Below are positions 46,495 to 55,974 of a stretch of 64,000 nucleotides of DNA, in pieces; position 1 is the stretch's first letter; every line of letters begins with the position of its first letter. A program made the position numbers and the translations under genes. Source of the stretch: Hexactinellida sp. DTS-2022 (taxonomy: Eukaryota; Porifera; Hexactinellida); NCBI GenBank assembly GCA_028753945.1, contig JAPNXP010000001.1, forward strand, positions 9,910,501 to 9,974,500. Direction: 5' to 3'. The notes under the pieces are model-generated. The model had not been told where the DNA came from, ran no database searches, and saw only the letters and a list, made by a program, of their open reading frames with translations.

Positions 46495-47058
46495 CACTAG
46501 CCAGCCAAAAGTGTTTGAACAGCAATAATTTGTATTTATACATTCAAGCTTCTATCAGCAGAATACCATTGGTAGATGCATCAACACTGCTATTTACATA
46601 AATCGATATGTGAAGTATAATAAAATAGCAAATCTTTTGAATTTACAATTATATCGAGGTGTTAAACTCATTAACTAAATAATTAGCTAATTAAATATAT
46701 AATTTCTGATCATCAAGATGGAATGAGAATATAGAATTTCTGATTGCAGATTTGAATTCCACATGGTTGAATTACTCTAGGAGCATAATTTCAAATGATT
46801 ACGTTTATTTTCTACTGGAATACAGCCACATTCCCATTTGTGCCACTTGTGCCACAAGTGGCACGTGGCAGATACACTTATGCCACTTCATGGATATTAA
46901 CTAAATCACGTGAATTCAAAATATTATTTAATTTATAGCTATAGCAAGATATATATAGTCACTTCAGAGTAGTTTAAACAGCCTCTAATAAGTTACCAGA
47001 CGATTATTGCAGTTTGCATTAAAACTCCAATTGTTCAAATACTTTTGGCTGGTTAGTG
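46495..47058. mobile_element. Tc1/mariner-type MITE, copy 2
   Basis: Same length and apparently the same sequence as the copy at 45056, offset by exactly 1439 bp and with the same flanking satellite variants. It arose by higher-order duplication and not by a second insertion. Confidence 0.9.
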
Positions 47059-49503
47059 TATAAACCAATAATATATGAAACTTTCATTCTTTCCATATCT
47101 AGGACATTCTACAATGGAGAACCAAGTTAGTATTCGCTATATATATACCCACTTATAACATTGTACGCATTTTCAGTACAATATATACTACATTATTAAC
47201 TGAAGACCATCGTTTGTATTTTAACTTCTTTATATAAACCAATAACATAATGAAACTTTCATACTTTTTATATCACAGACATTCTACAATGGGGAACCAA
47301 GTTAGTATTCGCTATTTATATCTCACTTTATAACATTGTACGCATTTTGCGTACAATATATAGCACATTATATACAGTAGACCTTCGTTTGGATTCGAAA
47401 TTCATTATATGCACAGATAACATAATGAAACATTGCTACTTTCTATATCTAGGACATTCTACAATGGGGAACCAAGTTCTTATTCGCTATTTATATATCA
47501 CTTTATAACATTGTACGCATTTTGCGTACAATATATGGCACATTATATACAGTAGACTTTTGTTGGGATTCGAAATTCATTATATCCACCCACAACATAA
47601 TGAAACTTTGATCCTTTCTATATCTAGGACATTCTACAATGGAGAAACTTGCTAGTATTCGCTATATATATATCCACTTATAACATTGTACGCATTTTCA
47701 GTACAATATACACTACATTATTCACCGAAGACCATCGTTGGGATTTTAATTCATTATATAAACCAATAACATAATGGAACTTTCATACTTTTTATATCAC
47801 AGACATTCTACAATGGGGAACCAAGTTAGTATTCGCTATTTATATATCACTTTACAACATTGTACGCATTTTGCGTACAATATATAGCACATTATATACA
47901 GTAGACCTTCGTTGGGATTCGAAATTCATTATATCCACAGATAACATAATGAAACATTCATATTTTCCATATCTAGGACATTCTACAATGGAGAACCAAG
48001 TTAGTATTCGCTATATATATATCCACTTATAACATCGTACGCATTTTCAGTACAATATATACTACATTATTAACTGAAGACCATCGTTTGTATTTTAACT
48101 TCATTATATAAACCAATAACATAATGAAACTTTCCTACTTTTTATATCACAGACATTCTACAATGGGGAACCAAGTTAGTATTCGCTATTTATATATCAC
48201 TTTATAACATTGTACGCATTTTGCGTACAATATATAGCACATTATATACAGTAGACTTTCGTTTGGGATTCGAAATTCATTATATCCACAGATAACATAA
48301 TGAAACATTCCTACTTTTTCTGTTTAGGACATTCTACAATGGGGACCCAACTTCTTATTCGCTATTTATATATCACTTTATAACATTGTACGCATTTTGC
48401 GTACAATATATGGCACATTATATTCAGTAGACCTTCGTTGGGATTCGAAATTCATTATATCTACAGATAACATAATGAAACATTCCTACTTTTTATATTT
48501 AGGACATTCTACAATGGGGAACCAAGTTCTTATTCGCTATTTATATATCACTTTATAACATTGTACGCATTTTGCTTACAATATATGGCACATTATATAC
48601 AGTAGACCTTCGTTGGGATTCGAAATTCATTATATCCACCCATAACATAATGAAACATTCCTACTTTCTATATCTAGGACATTCTACAATGTGGAACCAA
48701 GTTAGTATTCGCTATTTATATATCACTTTATAACATTGTACGCATTTACAGTACAATATATACTACATTATTCACTGAAGACCTTCGTTGGGATTTTAAT
48801 TCATTATATAAACCAATAACGTATGATACTTTCATACTTTCCATATCTAGGACATTCTACAACCGAGAACCAAGTTAGTATTCGCTATATATATATCCAC
48901 TTATAACATTGAACGCATTTTCAGTACAATATACACTACATTATTTACAGAAGACCATCGTTGGGATTTTATTTCATTATATAAACCAATGACATAATGA
49001 AACTTTCATACTTTTTATATCACAGACATTCTACAATGGGGAACGAAGTTAGTATTCGCTATTTATATATCACTTTATAACATTGTACGCATTTTGCGTA
49101 CAATATATAGCACATTATACACAGTAGATCTTCTTTGGGATTCAAAATTCATTATATCAACCAAAACATTATGAAACATTCAACCTTTCTATATCTAGAA
49201 CATTCCACAAAGGAGAACTTCGTTAGTATTCGCTATTTATATATCCACTTATAACATTGTACGCATTTTGAGTACAATATACCACATTGTGTACATAAGA
49301 CAATCTTTTTGATTTGAAATTCATTATATCCACCCACAACATAATGAAACATTCAACCTTTCTATATCTAGGATATCCCACAAAGGAGAACTTCGTTAGT
49401 ATTCGCTATTTATATATCACTTTATACATTGTACGCATTTGCGTACAATATATAGCACATTATATACAGTAGACCTTCGTTGGGATTCGAAATTCATTAT
49501 ATC

Positions 49504-49899
49504 TGTCGCAGGCGAAATTGAGTACCAGGCGAGATTGAGTCTCAATCTCGCCTGAAACTCATTCTCGCTAGTCGAGATTGAGTACCAGGCGAGATTGAGT
49601 AATTCTTATATAGAAAATGTTTGAATAAATATTATGGGTTGTTAAAAATTAATTATATCCACACTTCCAAATGATAATACTAGGTAAACAAGTATGCTGA
49701 ATACGAATTTGACACTCACAAATTTATATTATGTCTATTTGTTGTTGTTATTGACAATATAGGTAAACAAGTTTGTAAAATATTAGAATTTACCGGCCTA
49801 GAGACTAGCTTTAGATGGTTATTTTAAGTAATTGCATATGCTGAATACGAATTTAGAATTAACTACATATGTACTTGCAAATAAGGGCTGTTTGTTGTT
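49504..49899. repeat. Left terminal inverted repeat of the 4.6-kb element
   Basis: It starts with AGGCGA(A/G)ATTGAGT modules, including a subterminal hairpin CAGGCGAGATTGAG, T, CTCAATCTCGCCTG at about 49526-49554. It then matches the right arm inverted, up to GGCTGTTTGTTGTT. Compared with the right arm it lacks about 115 bp between two ATAACAACAA-type direct repeats and has 7 extra bases, part of TACATATGTA, near 49863-49872. Confidence 0.85.
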
Positions 49900-49958
49900 A
49901 AAGAGACACTTAGTGACACTTATATTTGAGATACATACTAATTTCTAAGCCACTTACT

Positions 49959-50093
49959 CATAGGCGTCGTAACCCGCCCGGGTGCCCGGAAGGTTTCCCC
50001 TATGCCACTAATACTATACCCGGAGTTTACCCGGACATTACCCGGAATTTCCTGGCTGCCCGAAGGGTTGACTTTGCATTTACGACGCCTATG
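49959..50093. mobile_element. 135-bp hAT-type MITE with perfect 8-bp duplication
   Basis: Ends CATAGGCGTCGTAA and TTACGACGCCTATG are perfect 14-bp inverted repeats. CACTTACT is found on both sides (49951-49958 and 50094-50101), an exact 8-bp duplication as made by hAT transposases. The interior is GC-rich (CCCGG repeats), in sharp contrast to the AT-rich host sequence. The short open frames that cross it are not genes. Confidence 0.88.
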
Positions 50094-50338
50094 CACTTAC
50101 TGTATAGCGTCAGGATGGAGGTGTCGACCCCACCCTCAAGTCAGGGGAGAGTATCTTGTTGTTCCCAATATTTTATTCAATGGTAAATTCTGGGGCTAAG
50201 GTTACGATTCAATTTCTCGCCACGGTTAACCGTCCATGCTGATCAATACAGTAGAACATTTATTTATACTACATAATTAGTAAGGTTCAGCTTGTTTTTA
50301 TTCCTTACCTACATTTCGTCCTTCAGAAAATATTAAAT

Positions 50339-50769
50339 CAAGGCTGGATTCGGTTAACAGCCGCTAATCCAGTTAACTGTTACGGATTTTAGTGATCAGT
50401 TAACCGATATGTTAATATTACAATTAGAAGTACAAATTTTTGGATAACAGTGTGAATTTGCACGCATTTTGTTCAGAATATAATAATTGTTTATCTTATT
50501 AAGTTATTAGTAACTTATTACCCATAGTCACATGATATATTTTGGTGACAACACAGTGTTAAGTAATCTGAAGTGATAAACTTGTACGTATGTTAATTGT
50601 ACTTATAGAGTACTTGGCTAAAAGAATGTCTTTTCCGTTACTACAATTTAGATATCTTCTGAGAAATGTTTATATATTTTGTTAAAACTTTCAGTGGCGG
50701 TTAACCGGTTAATCGTAGTGTGAAGACAATCGTAACCGTGGACCCAAACGGGTAACCAACCTCACCCTT
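50339..50769. mobile_element. TTAACC-family MITE, inverted orientation
   Basis: It begins CAAGGCTGGATTCGGTTAAC, the inverse of the right end of the element at 480-869, and finishes CCAACCTCACCCTT, the inverse of that element's left end. Its central part around GGTTAACCGGTTAA is shared with about 59556-59800. A fragment of the same family (GGTTACGATTCAATTTCTCG) lies just before it, at about 50200. Confidence 0.6.
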
Positions 50770-50817
50770 AACTATTGTTTATACAAGGCTGGATTTGTTA
50801 ACCGGCTGGCTAACCGC

Positions 50818-50859
50818 TTAACTGTTGCTATTAAATCGATATTTAATAGCAACAGTTAA
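50818..50859. repeat. Perfect 19-bp hairpin absent from the sister copy
   Basis: TTAACTGTTGCTATTAAAT, loop CGAT, then the exact inverse. The related block near 59845 has the left arm only and continues differently, so the second arm was added or lost in one copy. Tiny-loop inverted duplication is typical of a template switch during replication. Confidence 0.85.
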
Positions 50860-50939
50860 GTTTAGTTAAGCGGTTCCAGATTTCGTAACCAGTTAGCCGG
50901 TCTGTTGATAATCAGCAGTATTATTTGGAAATTATCTTA

Positions 50940-51211
50940 CAGTACATCCTCGCTAGTCCGAACAGGAGATCCAACGATTATTACAATGGAATTATAAATT
51001 AATAAGTCTCAGACAATTATTTAGGTAGTATACTACATGTTTAGTTTGGATTAAAAAGGTTTGCACAAGTTTGATCCAAATTATTGGAATCTCATGCTAT
51101 AGAGGCCAATAGAAAATGTATTTACACTTCACTAATCCGAACGAATTCACTAATCGGAACAGAATTTTTTGAATCGGAACACCTCTTGTTGGGATTAGCG
51201 AGGAAGTACTG
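50940..51211. mobile_element. pogo/Tigger-type MITE, 272 bp
   Basis: Starts CAGTACATCCTCGCTAGTCC and ends with the inverse of CAGTACTTCCTCGCTAATCC, flanked by TA on both sides (50938-50939, 51212-51213). The CAGT...CTCGCTAATCCGAAC style of terminus is characteristic of pogo-like elements. A second copy at 59950-60223 has lost its last bases and its right TA. Confidence 0.75.
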
Positions 51212-51440
51212 TAAGCTAATTAAAAATATCTGAATTTGTTGGAAAAGATTATCATAAATCCATTTCTCATCACCACAATGATCACATTATATATTTTCTG
51301 TAACTACACTGTTTCTACTTGCCCAAATTGCGAAATGTATTAGTTAATGACTACTTATGGAGTAATACTTTATAATACTGAGTCCTACACTGTAGTATAA
51401 TCTCTGTACAATAATCTCTATATTAAAAGCACAATAGTTC

Positions 51441-51471
51441 TTTGTGAGTATGTGTGACACATACTCACAAA
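51441..51471. repeat. Perfect 15-bp hairpin with 1-nt loop
   Basis: TTTGTGAGTATGTGT, G, then the exact inverse ACACATACTCACAAA. It is followed directly by a 25-bp tandem duplication, so two local rearrangements lie side by side at the point where homology to the 60-kb copy has just ended. Confidence 0.9.
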
Positions 51472-51521
51472 AATTATCGTAGTGTCTAATGTGAGTAATT
51501 ATCGTAGTGTCTAATGTGAGT
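51472..51521. repeat. 25-bp tandem duplication
   Basis: Two exact copies of a 25-bp unit (AATTATCGTAGTGTCTAATG plus TGAGT), adjacent to the hairpin at 51441. Confidence 0.92.
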
Positions 51522-51589
51522 ATTCAATAACAGTTGTAATATATTTATGTTTTCACTCAACACAATATTTGTTGATATACAGTCAACTC

Positions 51590-51681
51590 CGCTTAATAGA
51601 GCCACCGGTTAATCGGTTTCTCCGCTTAATCGGGTCAAAACAAACTGGTCCCGAGGTGGCTCTATTAAGCTGAGTTGACTG
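51590..51681. mobile_element. pogo/Tigger-type mini-MITE, 92 bp
   Basis: CAGTCAACTCCGCTTAATAG at the left and its near-inverse CTATTAAGCTGAGTTGACTG at the right, extending inward through GAGCCACC/GGTGGCTC. TA flanks both ends. CAGTCAACTCCGCTTAAT is a typical pogo-like terminus. Confidence 0.85.
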
Positions 51682-51689
51682 TATGTACT

Positions 51690-53392
51690 TTTCAGATCTT
51701 GTGTTTTATTTAAACATGATGATGTATTAGCTAATAATAGAATACGTATTAGAAATATTATTAATGCTATTTAGTAATAGATATTTAATTAACATGGATT
51801 TTACTTTGACTCAATATAAATAAAATCGCTGTTCAAAATATAGAACATCTGAAGGTCACAAGTTGTTTGTATCCAAAAGAAAAATAATCAATATACTAAG
51901 GGTTGTGCTCTTTTTCGTAAGAGATGCAATTGCAATTGCGTCCACAGCTAAGCTCAAGAATGTAATCATATTAGTTAGCTTTCACAGTCAATATATGTAC
52001 TGTGCTATTTCTTTTTCAGTCGTTACATAGCACCTTTTTTTATAGAAAGTGCTCCTGAATTTACATTTAACAAGGCCTCTTAGTGTGTAAGAGGTTTTCT
52101 GCTGAGCCCCCATTAGGGTCGCTGGCTATAACTTACTCCTACGCACTTGACACCCACTATAGTTAGGGCTGACTTCGCACCTGTCCAAAGATTATATTAC
52201 TTAGTGAAAGTAAAGTATAATGAAGCTTCTAAATAATTATTTATTATCAATAATATAATTTATATTACATATAATTACAATACACATTTGTATGTTTGTT
52301 TGAAGGTACGAGAAACGAAATTACTTTCAGACCCTGTAGACATGCAAATTTGTGTAGATTGCAGCATTAAATAAAATAACTTGGATTAACATGTCCTATT
52401 TGTCATTCACCAATTCAGAGCAGTTTCGAAATAATATCATTTAGAAGTTCCTTAATTCCCACACACTGACCTTGAGTTTGAGATTTTCTGATTAATTCCC
52501 AATCCCTTCTGAATGGACTGGGATTAATCTTAAAATCTTTAATACTCTAATTCCCTAGGGATTTGGCCCCATCTCTGGTTGCATATTATAACAATTGTTA
52601 TTTTAACACTATTTTTCCAATATTGAGAAAGTAGTCTGAAAAATGTCAACATCTTAAATTCGGAGAATTCCCAGATACGGAGTTTGACGTAGTCTCGGAA
52701 TGGGATTAGTAGGGCCCATAGGTTAGTCCATTACGGTGACATTGGGAGGCCATTGCACATTAGTGATTCAGTTGGCAAAAATTTGTATGGCCATGGCCCT
52801 ACCAACTATACCAGAGCCTACGCCTTTGTAATTGTTAATTTATAGATGCACATTTAAAGTTTTAAACACATTTACTACATAATTAGAACGTAATTAGTAA
52901 TTACTCATTTACTCGCTATACATTCTCAACTTAGTGATATTGATTAGCTGATTTAACAGCAAGACCAGCTATTAATTAAACCAACTAACAACACAACCAA
53001 CTATCAATAAACTCAACATTAATTTGAGAATGTGTCGCGATTAATTATGTTCTGTTTATGTAGTGAATGTATTGAAAACTAGATGTATTGGAGATTAAAC
53101 TGGTGGCTTGAGTGAAATGGTTTGAATTCGCGAGTAGATTAGGAAAAATATTTATTACGAGCCTATAATCTCGTTCGCTTTTGCTAAGGAATACTTAACT
53201 ATTCCACTTAATTCATTATCATGTATAATTTACACTTTACCACGCAATATAATTAACTTACAAAAGGACTCGTATTCATTTTGTCAAGTCTTCAATATTA
53301 ATCTATATACGTAACTATATGATACTAGTTTGCTTACTTAGTTATATTTTAAAATCTCACTCTTATTCTTAGTCATTAATTCCCCAACTTTA
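51690..53392. other. Interior of the 4.6-kb element, no gene seen
   Basis: About 1.7 kb, AT-rich, with no open frame over 60 codons on either strand and no recognisable transposase motif. Slightly less AT-rich patches lie at 52070-52200 and 52660-52830. Nothing here identifies the parent element. Confidence 0.6.
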
Positions 53393-54095
53393 AACAACAA
53401 ACAGCCCTTATTTGCAAGTACAGTGGAGCCTCCCATAACGGACACTCCAAATAGCGGACAACCTCTAAATAACGGACAACCCTCGTGGCACGGATTTATT
53501 TGTTTAGCATATGTCTAATAGAAAAGCAACCTCTAAATAACGGACAACTTCTAAATAACGGACAACGGTTCCGGTCCCAAGGTGTCCGTTGTTCAGAGGC
53601 TCTACTGTAGTTAATTCTAAATTCGTATTTAGCATATGCAATTTACTTAAAATAACCGTCTTAAGCTAGTCTCTAGTTCAATTATAATATTCTACAAACT
53701 TGTTACCTATATTGTCAATAACAACAACAAGAACAATAACAAGAATAAATATTTGTAGGTAATATAAATTTGTAAATGGGTCAATCGTTTTCAAATTCCA
53801 GTTGTAAGTCTTTACTATATTGTAAATAACAACAATAAATAGACATAATATAAATTTGTGAGTGTCAAATTCGTATTCAGCATACTTGTTTATCTAGTAT
53901 TATCATTTGAAAGTGAACAAATAGCGGGATTAGATCTGGATATAATTAATTTTTAACAACCCATAATATTTATTCAAACATTTTCTATATAAGAATTACT
54001 CAATCTCGCCTGGTACTCAATCTCGACTAGGCGAGAATGAGTTTCAGGCGAGATTGAGACTCAATCTCGCCTGGTACTCAATTTCGCCTACAACA
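53393..54095. repeat. Right terminal inverted repeat of the 4.6-kb element
   Basis: Inverse of 49504-49899 with a 187-bp MITE inserted at 53421 and an extra block of about 115 bp (about 53740-53850) between ATAACAACAA-type repeats. It ends ACTCAATTTCGCCTACAACA at 54095, followed by TATC. Confidence 0.85.
53421..53607. mobile_element. pogo/Tigger-type MITE, 187 bp, nested in the inverted repeat
   Basis: Starts CAGTGGAGCCTC and ends GAGGCTCTACTG, with GTGTCCGTTGTTC/AACGGACACT inside, flanked by TA (53419-53420, 53608-53609). The interior has repeats of CTCTAAATAACGGACAAC. Removing the element restores AAGTAGTTAATTC, the inverse of the left-arm sequence apart from a 7-bp difference. Confidence 0.88.
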
Positions 54096-54387
54096 TATCC
54101 ACCCACAACATATTGAAACTTTCATCCTTTCTATATCTAGGACATTCTACAATGGAGAAACTTGCTAGTATTCGCTATATATATATCCACTTATAACATT
54201 GTACGCATTTTCAGTACAATTTATACTACATTATTTACAGAAGACCATCGTTGGGATTTTAATTCATTATATGAACCAATAACATAATGAAACTTTAATA
54301 CTTTCTATATCACAGACATTCTACAATGGAGAACCAAGTTAGTATTCGCTATATATATATCCACATATAACATTGTACGCATTTTCA
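54096..54387. repeat. Satellite remnant, about 1.7 monomers
   Basis: Satellite resumes at TATCCACCCACAACATATTG in phase with the sequence lost at 49503. It runs to GCATTTTCA, where an insert begins inside the dyad region. Confidence 0.95.
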
Positions 54388-55457
54388 CTACAACAAGCTG
54401 CTCGTCCGCGCTATGCGCGTTCTTACAACTTGCACTCGGGCCTGCGGCCCTCGCTTGTATTTCAAAACACATGCCTTTTCAAATTTAATGTCGGTTGTAT
54501 TTAATTACATACTCCAATAGACTTAAACTGAATTTAGGCTCCTATAAAAACTTCTGATTATGGAACGAAAAATTGACGAAAAAATTATATAGTATCCCCT
54601 CCCTACATCACGCTTTTTGTCATTTTGTAATATAAAGGACGGGTTGTACACGAACCCCCTTGAGCATTACTTAAATTCAAAAGCACAAATTGATTATATT
54701 ACGGGAATCATATGGGAAATATTTAGGTGACCGCTAGTGACCCACGTAACAGTAATGCTATTGTTTCAGAGTAGGGCTGTGCCCCCCTAAGCTGTCTATA
54801 TATCCGTGGGCCCCAGCCATGGGTATATACGTATAAGGACAGAAAAATAAATTGGGAAATACTAATCAGCGCCTGTACTGTTGAATATTTATGCTAGTTA
54901 GAACTGACAGTTTTCTAGATAATAACGCATGTCCGTGTATATATTAATAAACTATCTTCAAATAGAAAATTAATATCACTAACAAACTGTACAACTCTGT
55001 GGACCCCTAACTTTGGACTGTGGAGAAGTTATTGTATTGATTGGTAATAATCAAATAGACACAATGGAATGTTAGAAATGGATGGGTAGACAGACGGAAC
55101 ACAATAACTGATTGGATAAATGAACTTCCTGTCGACCAATTAAATCACAATCTCAGATAGGCATTCTATAACGCACACTTAACAATTGATAGAGACTCTA
55201 AAATCCTTTTATACGAATTGAATGCTAGCTGCTAATCCATACTGGAAAACCCTCGAATTTAATAGGCTAAAAGTTTTGTCACCTATAGGGAGGGAAGATG
55301 TGAATATTTTTCTTAGATATTAGAACTTGTTTCTATATACAGTATTCCCTATCCCCCTGCCAAATTTCAAGTCTGTAACTCTTACCAGTTCCTCAATCAA
55401 TTCTGAACAAACAAACAAACAAACAAAAAAACAAATCTTTGTGATTTAATATATAAG
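54388..55457 (+). mobile_element. RTE-like retroelement fragment or derivative, about 1.07 kb
   Basis: The insert interrupts a monomer between GCATTTTCA and ATATATACTACATT. Its right end has CCAAATTTCAAGTCTGTAAC, then (CAAA)n and ATCTTTGTGATTTAATATATAAGATATATA. I associate this 3'-end style with RTE-clade non-LTR retrotransposons. There is no reverse-transcriptase frame, so it is 5'-truncated or a non-autonomous derivative. The first 80 bp are GC-rich (CTCGTCCGCGCTATGCGCG, GGGCCTGCGGCCC). No clear target duplication is visible because the satellite flank is itself ATATAT. Confidence 0.5.
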
Positions 55458-55974
55458 ATATATACTACATTATTTACAGAAGACCATCGTTGGGATTTTA
55501 ATTCATTATATAAACCAATAACATAGTGAAACTTTCATACTTTCTATATCACAGACATTCTACAATGGGGAACCAAGTTAGTATTCGCTATTTATATATC
55601 ACTTTATAACATTGTACGCATTTACAGTACAATATATACTACATTATTAACTGAAGACCATCGTTTGTATTTTAACTTCATTATATAAACCAATAACATA
55701 ATGAAACTTTCATACTTTTTATATCACAGACTTTCTACAATGGGGAACCAAGTTAGTATTCGCTATTTATATAACACTTTATAACATTGTACGCATTTTG
55801 CGTACAATATATAGCACATTATATACAGTAGACCTTCGTTGGGATTCGAAATTCATTATATCCACAGATAACATAATGAATCATTCATATTTCCATATCT
55901 ATGACATTCTATAATGGAGAACCACGTTAGGATTCGCTATATATATATCCACTTATAACATTGTACGCATTTTC
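55458..55974. repeat. Satellite block, about 3 monomers
   Basis: Ordinary A and B modules with some private changes (CATATTTCCATATCTATGAC). It is cut at GCATTTTC by the next insert. Confidence 0.95.

Larger units (their letters stand above)
44270..47385. repeat. 1439-bp higher-order repeat that includes a transposon
   Basis: Five satellite monomers plus a 564-bp MITE form a unit of 1439 bp, present just over twice. Satellite variants (CATTATATGCTCAGATAAC, CATCGTTTGTATTTTAA) and the MITE are duplicated together. The transposon therefore landed first and was then amplified as part of the repeat. Confidence 0.9.
2941..49503. repeat. Main satellite array, about 175-bp monomers with higher-order structure
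   Basis: About 45.4 kb of head-to-tail monomers; for example TCCAC recurs at 3291, 3466 and 3641, exactly 175 bp apart. Each monomer has, in order, ACATAATGAAAC, GACATTCTACAATGG, AACCAAGTTAGTATTCGCTA, an AT tract, a dyad around ATTGTACGCATTTT, a GCACATTATATACAGTAGACC or CTACATTATTTACAGAAGACC segment, and TTCATTATA. Two module types occur. A has GCGTAC...ATTCGAAATTCATTATATCCAC; B has CAGTAC...TTTTAATTCATTATATAAACC. Some monomers share a 32-bp deletion (TTCTATAGTATTC, near 7868, 8185, 11825, 14760, 17696, 21505 and 23918) or a 13-bp deletion (TATGGCTAGACC, near 36712, 38440, 39120, 41022 and 41880). Since 175 is not a multiple of 3, its short open frames are not genes. Confidence 0.98.
50531..51403. 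repeat. Dispersed repeat block shared with 59556-60414
   Basis: From TTTTGGTGACAA to CTACACTGTAGTATAA the block can be followed almost base for base at 59556-60414, with small indels. It comprises the end of one TTAACC MITE, the spacer CTATTGTTTATA and a second TTAACC MITE beginning at 50784 with a nested pogo-like MITE. Here the second MITE lacks its right end; the copy at 60471 has it. Confidence 0.8.
49504..54095. mobile_element. 4.6-kb TGT...ACA element with long inverted termini (Ginger-like, non-autonomous)
   Basis: The element begins TGTCGCAGGCGAAATTGAG and ends with the inverse of TGTTGTAGGCGAAATTGAG. TATC is present on both sides (49500-49503 and 54096-54099), and removing the element with one TATC restores the satellite TTCATTATATCCACCC. 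The inverted repeats are long: about 400 bp on the left and about 515 bp on the right after removing a nested MITE. TGTNR ends with a 4-bp duplication fit the Ginger group as I recall it; Sola elements also give 4-bp duplications. No integrase or other protein is encoded. The interior contains at least five smaller elements, so it is not a recent arrival. Confidence 0.78.

Noticed and set aside
2941-49503. CRISPR-like regular repeats
   Set aside because: Repeats are contiguous 175-bp units without spacers in a eukaryotic setting.
49926-50199. Two overlapping open frames of 86 and 65 codons
   Set aside because: They cross a GC-rich 135-bp MITE with a perfect 8-bp duplication; openness reflects low stop-codon frequency in GC-rich DNA.
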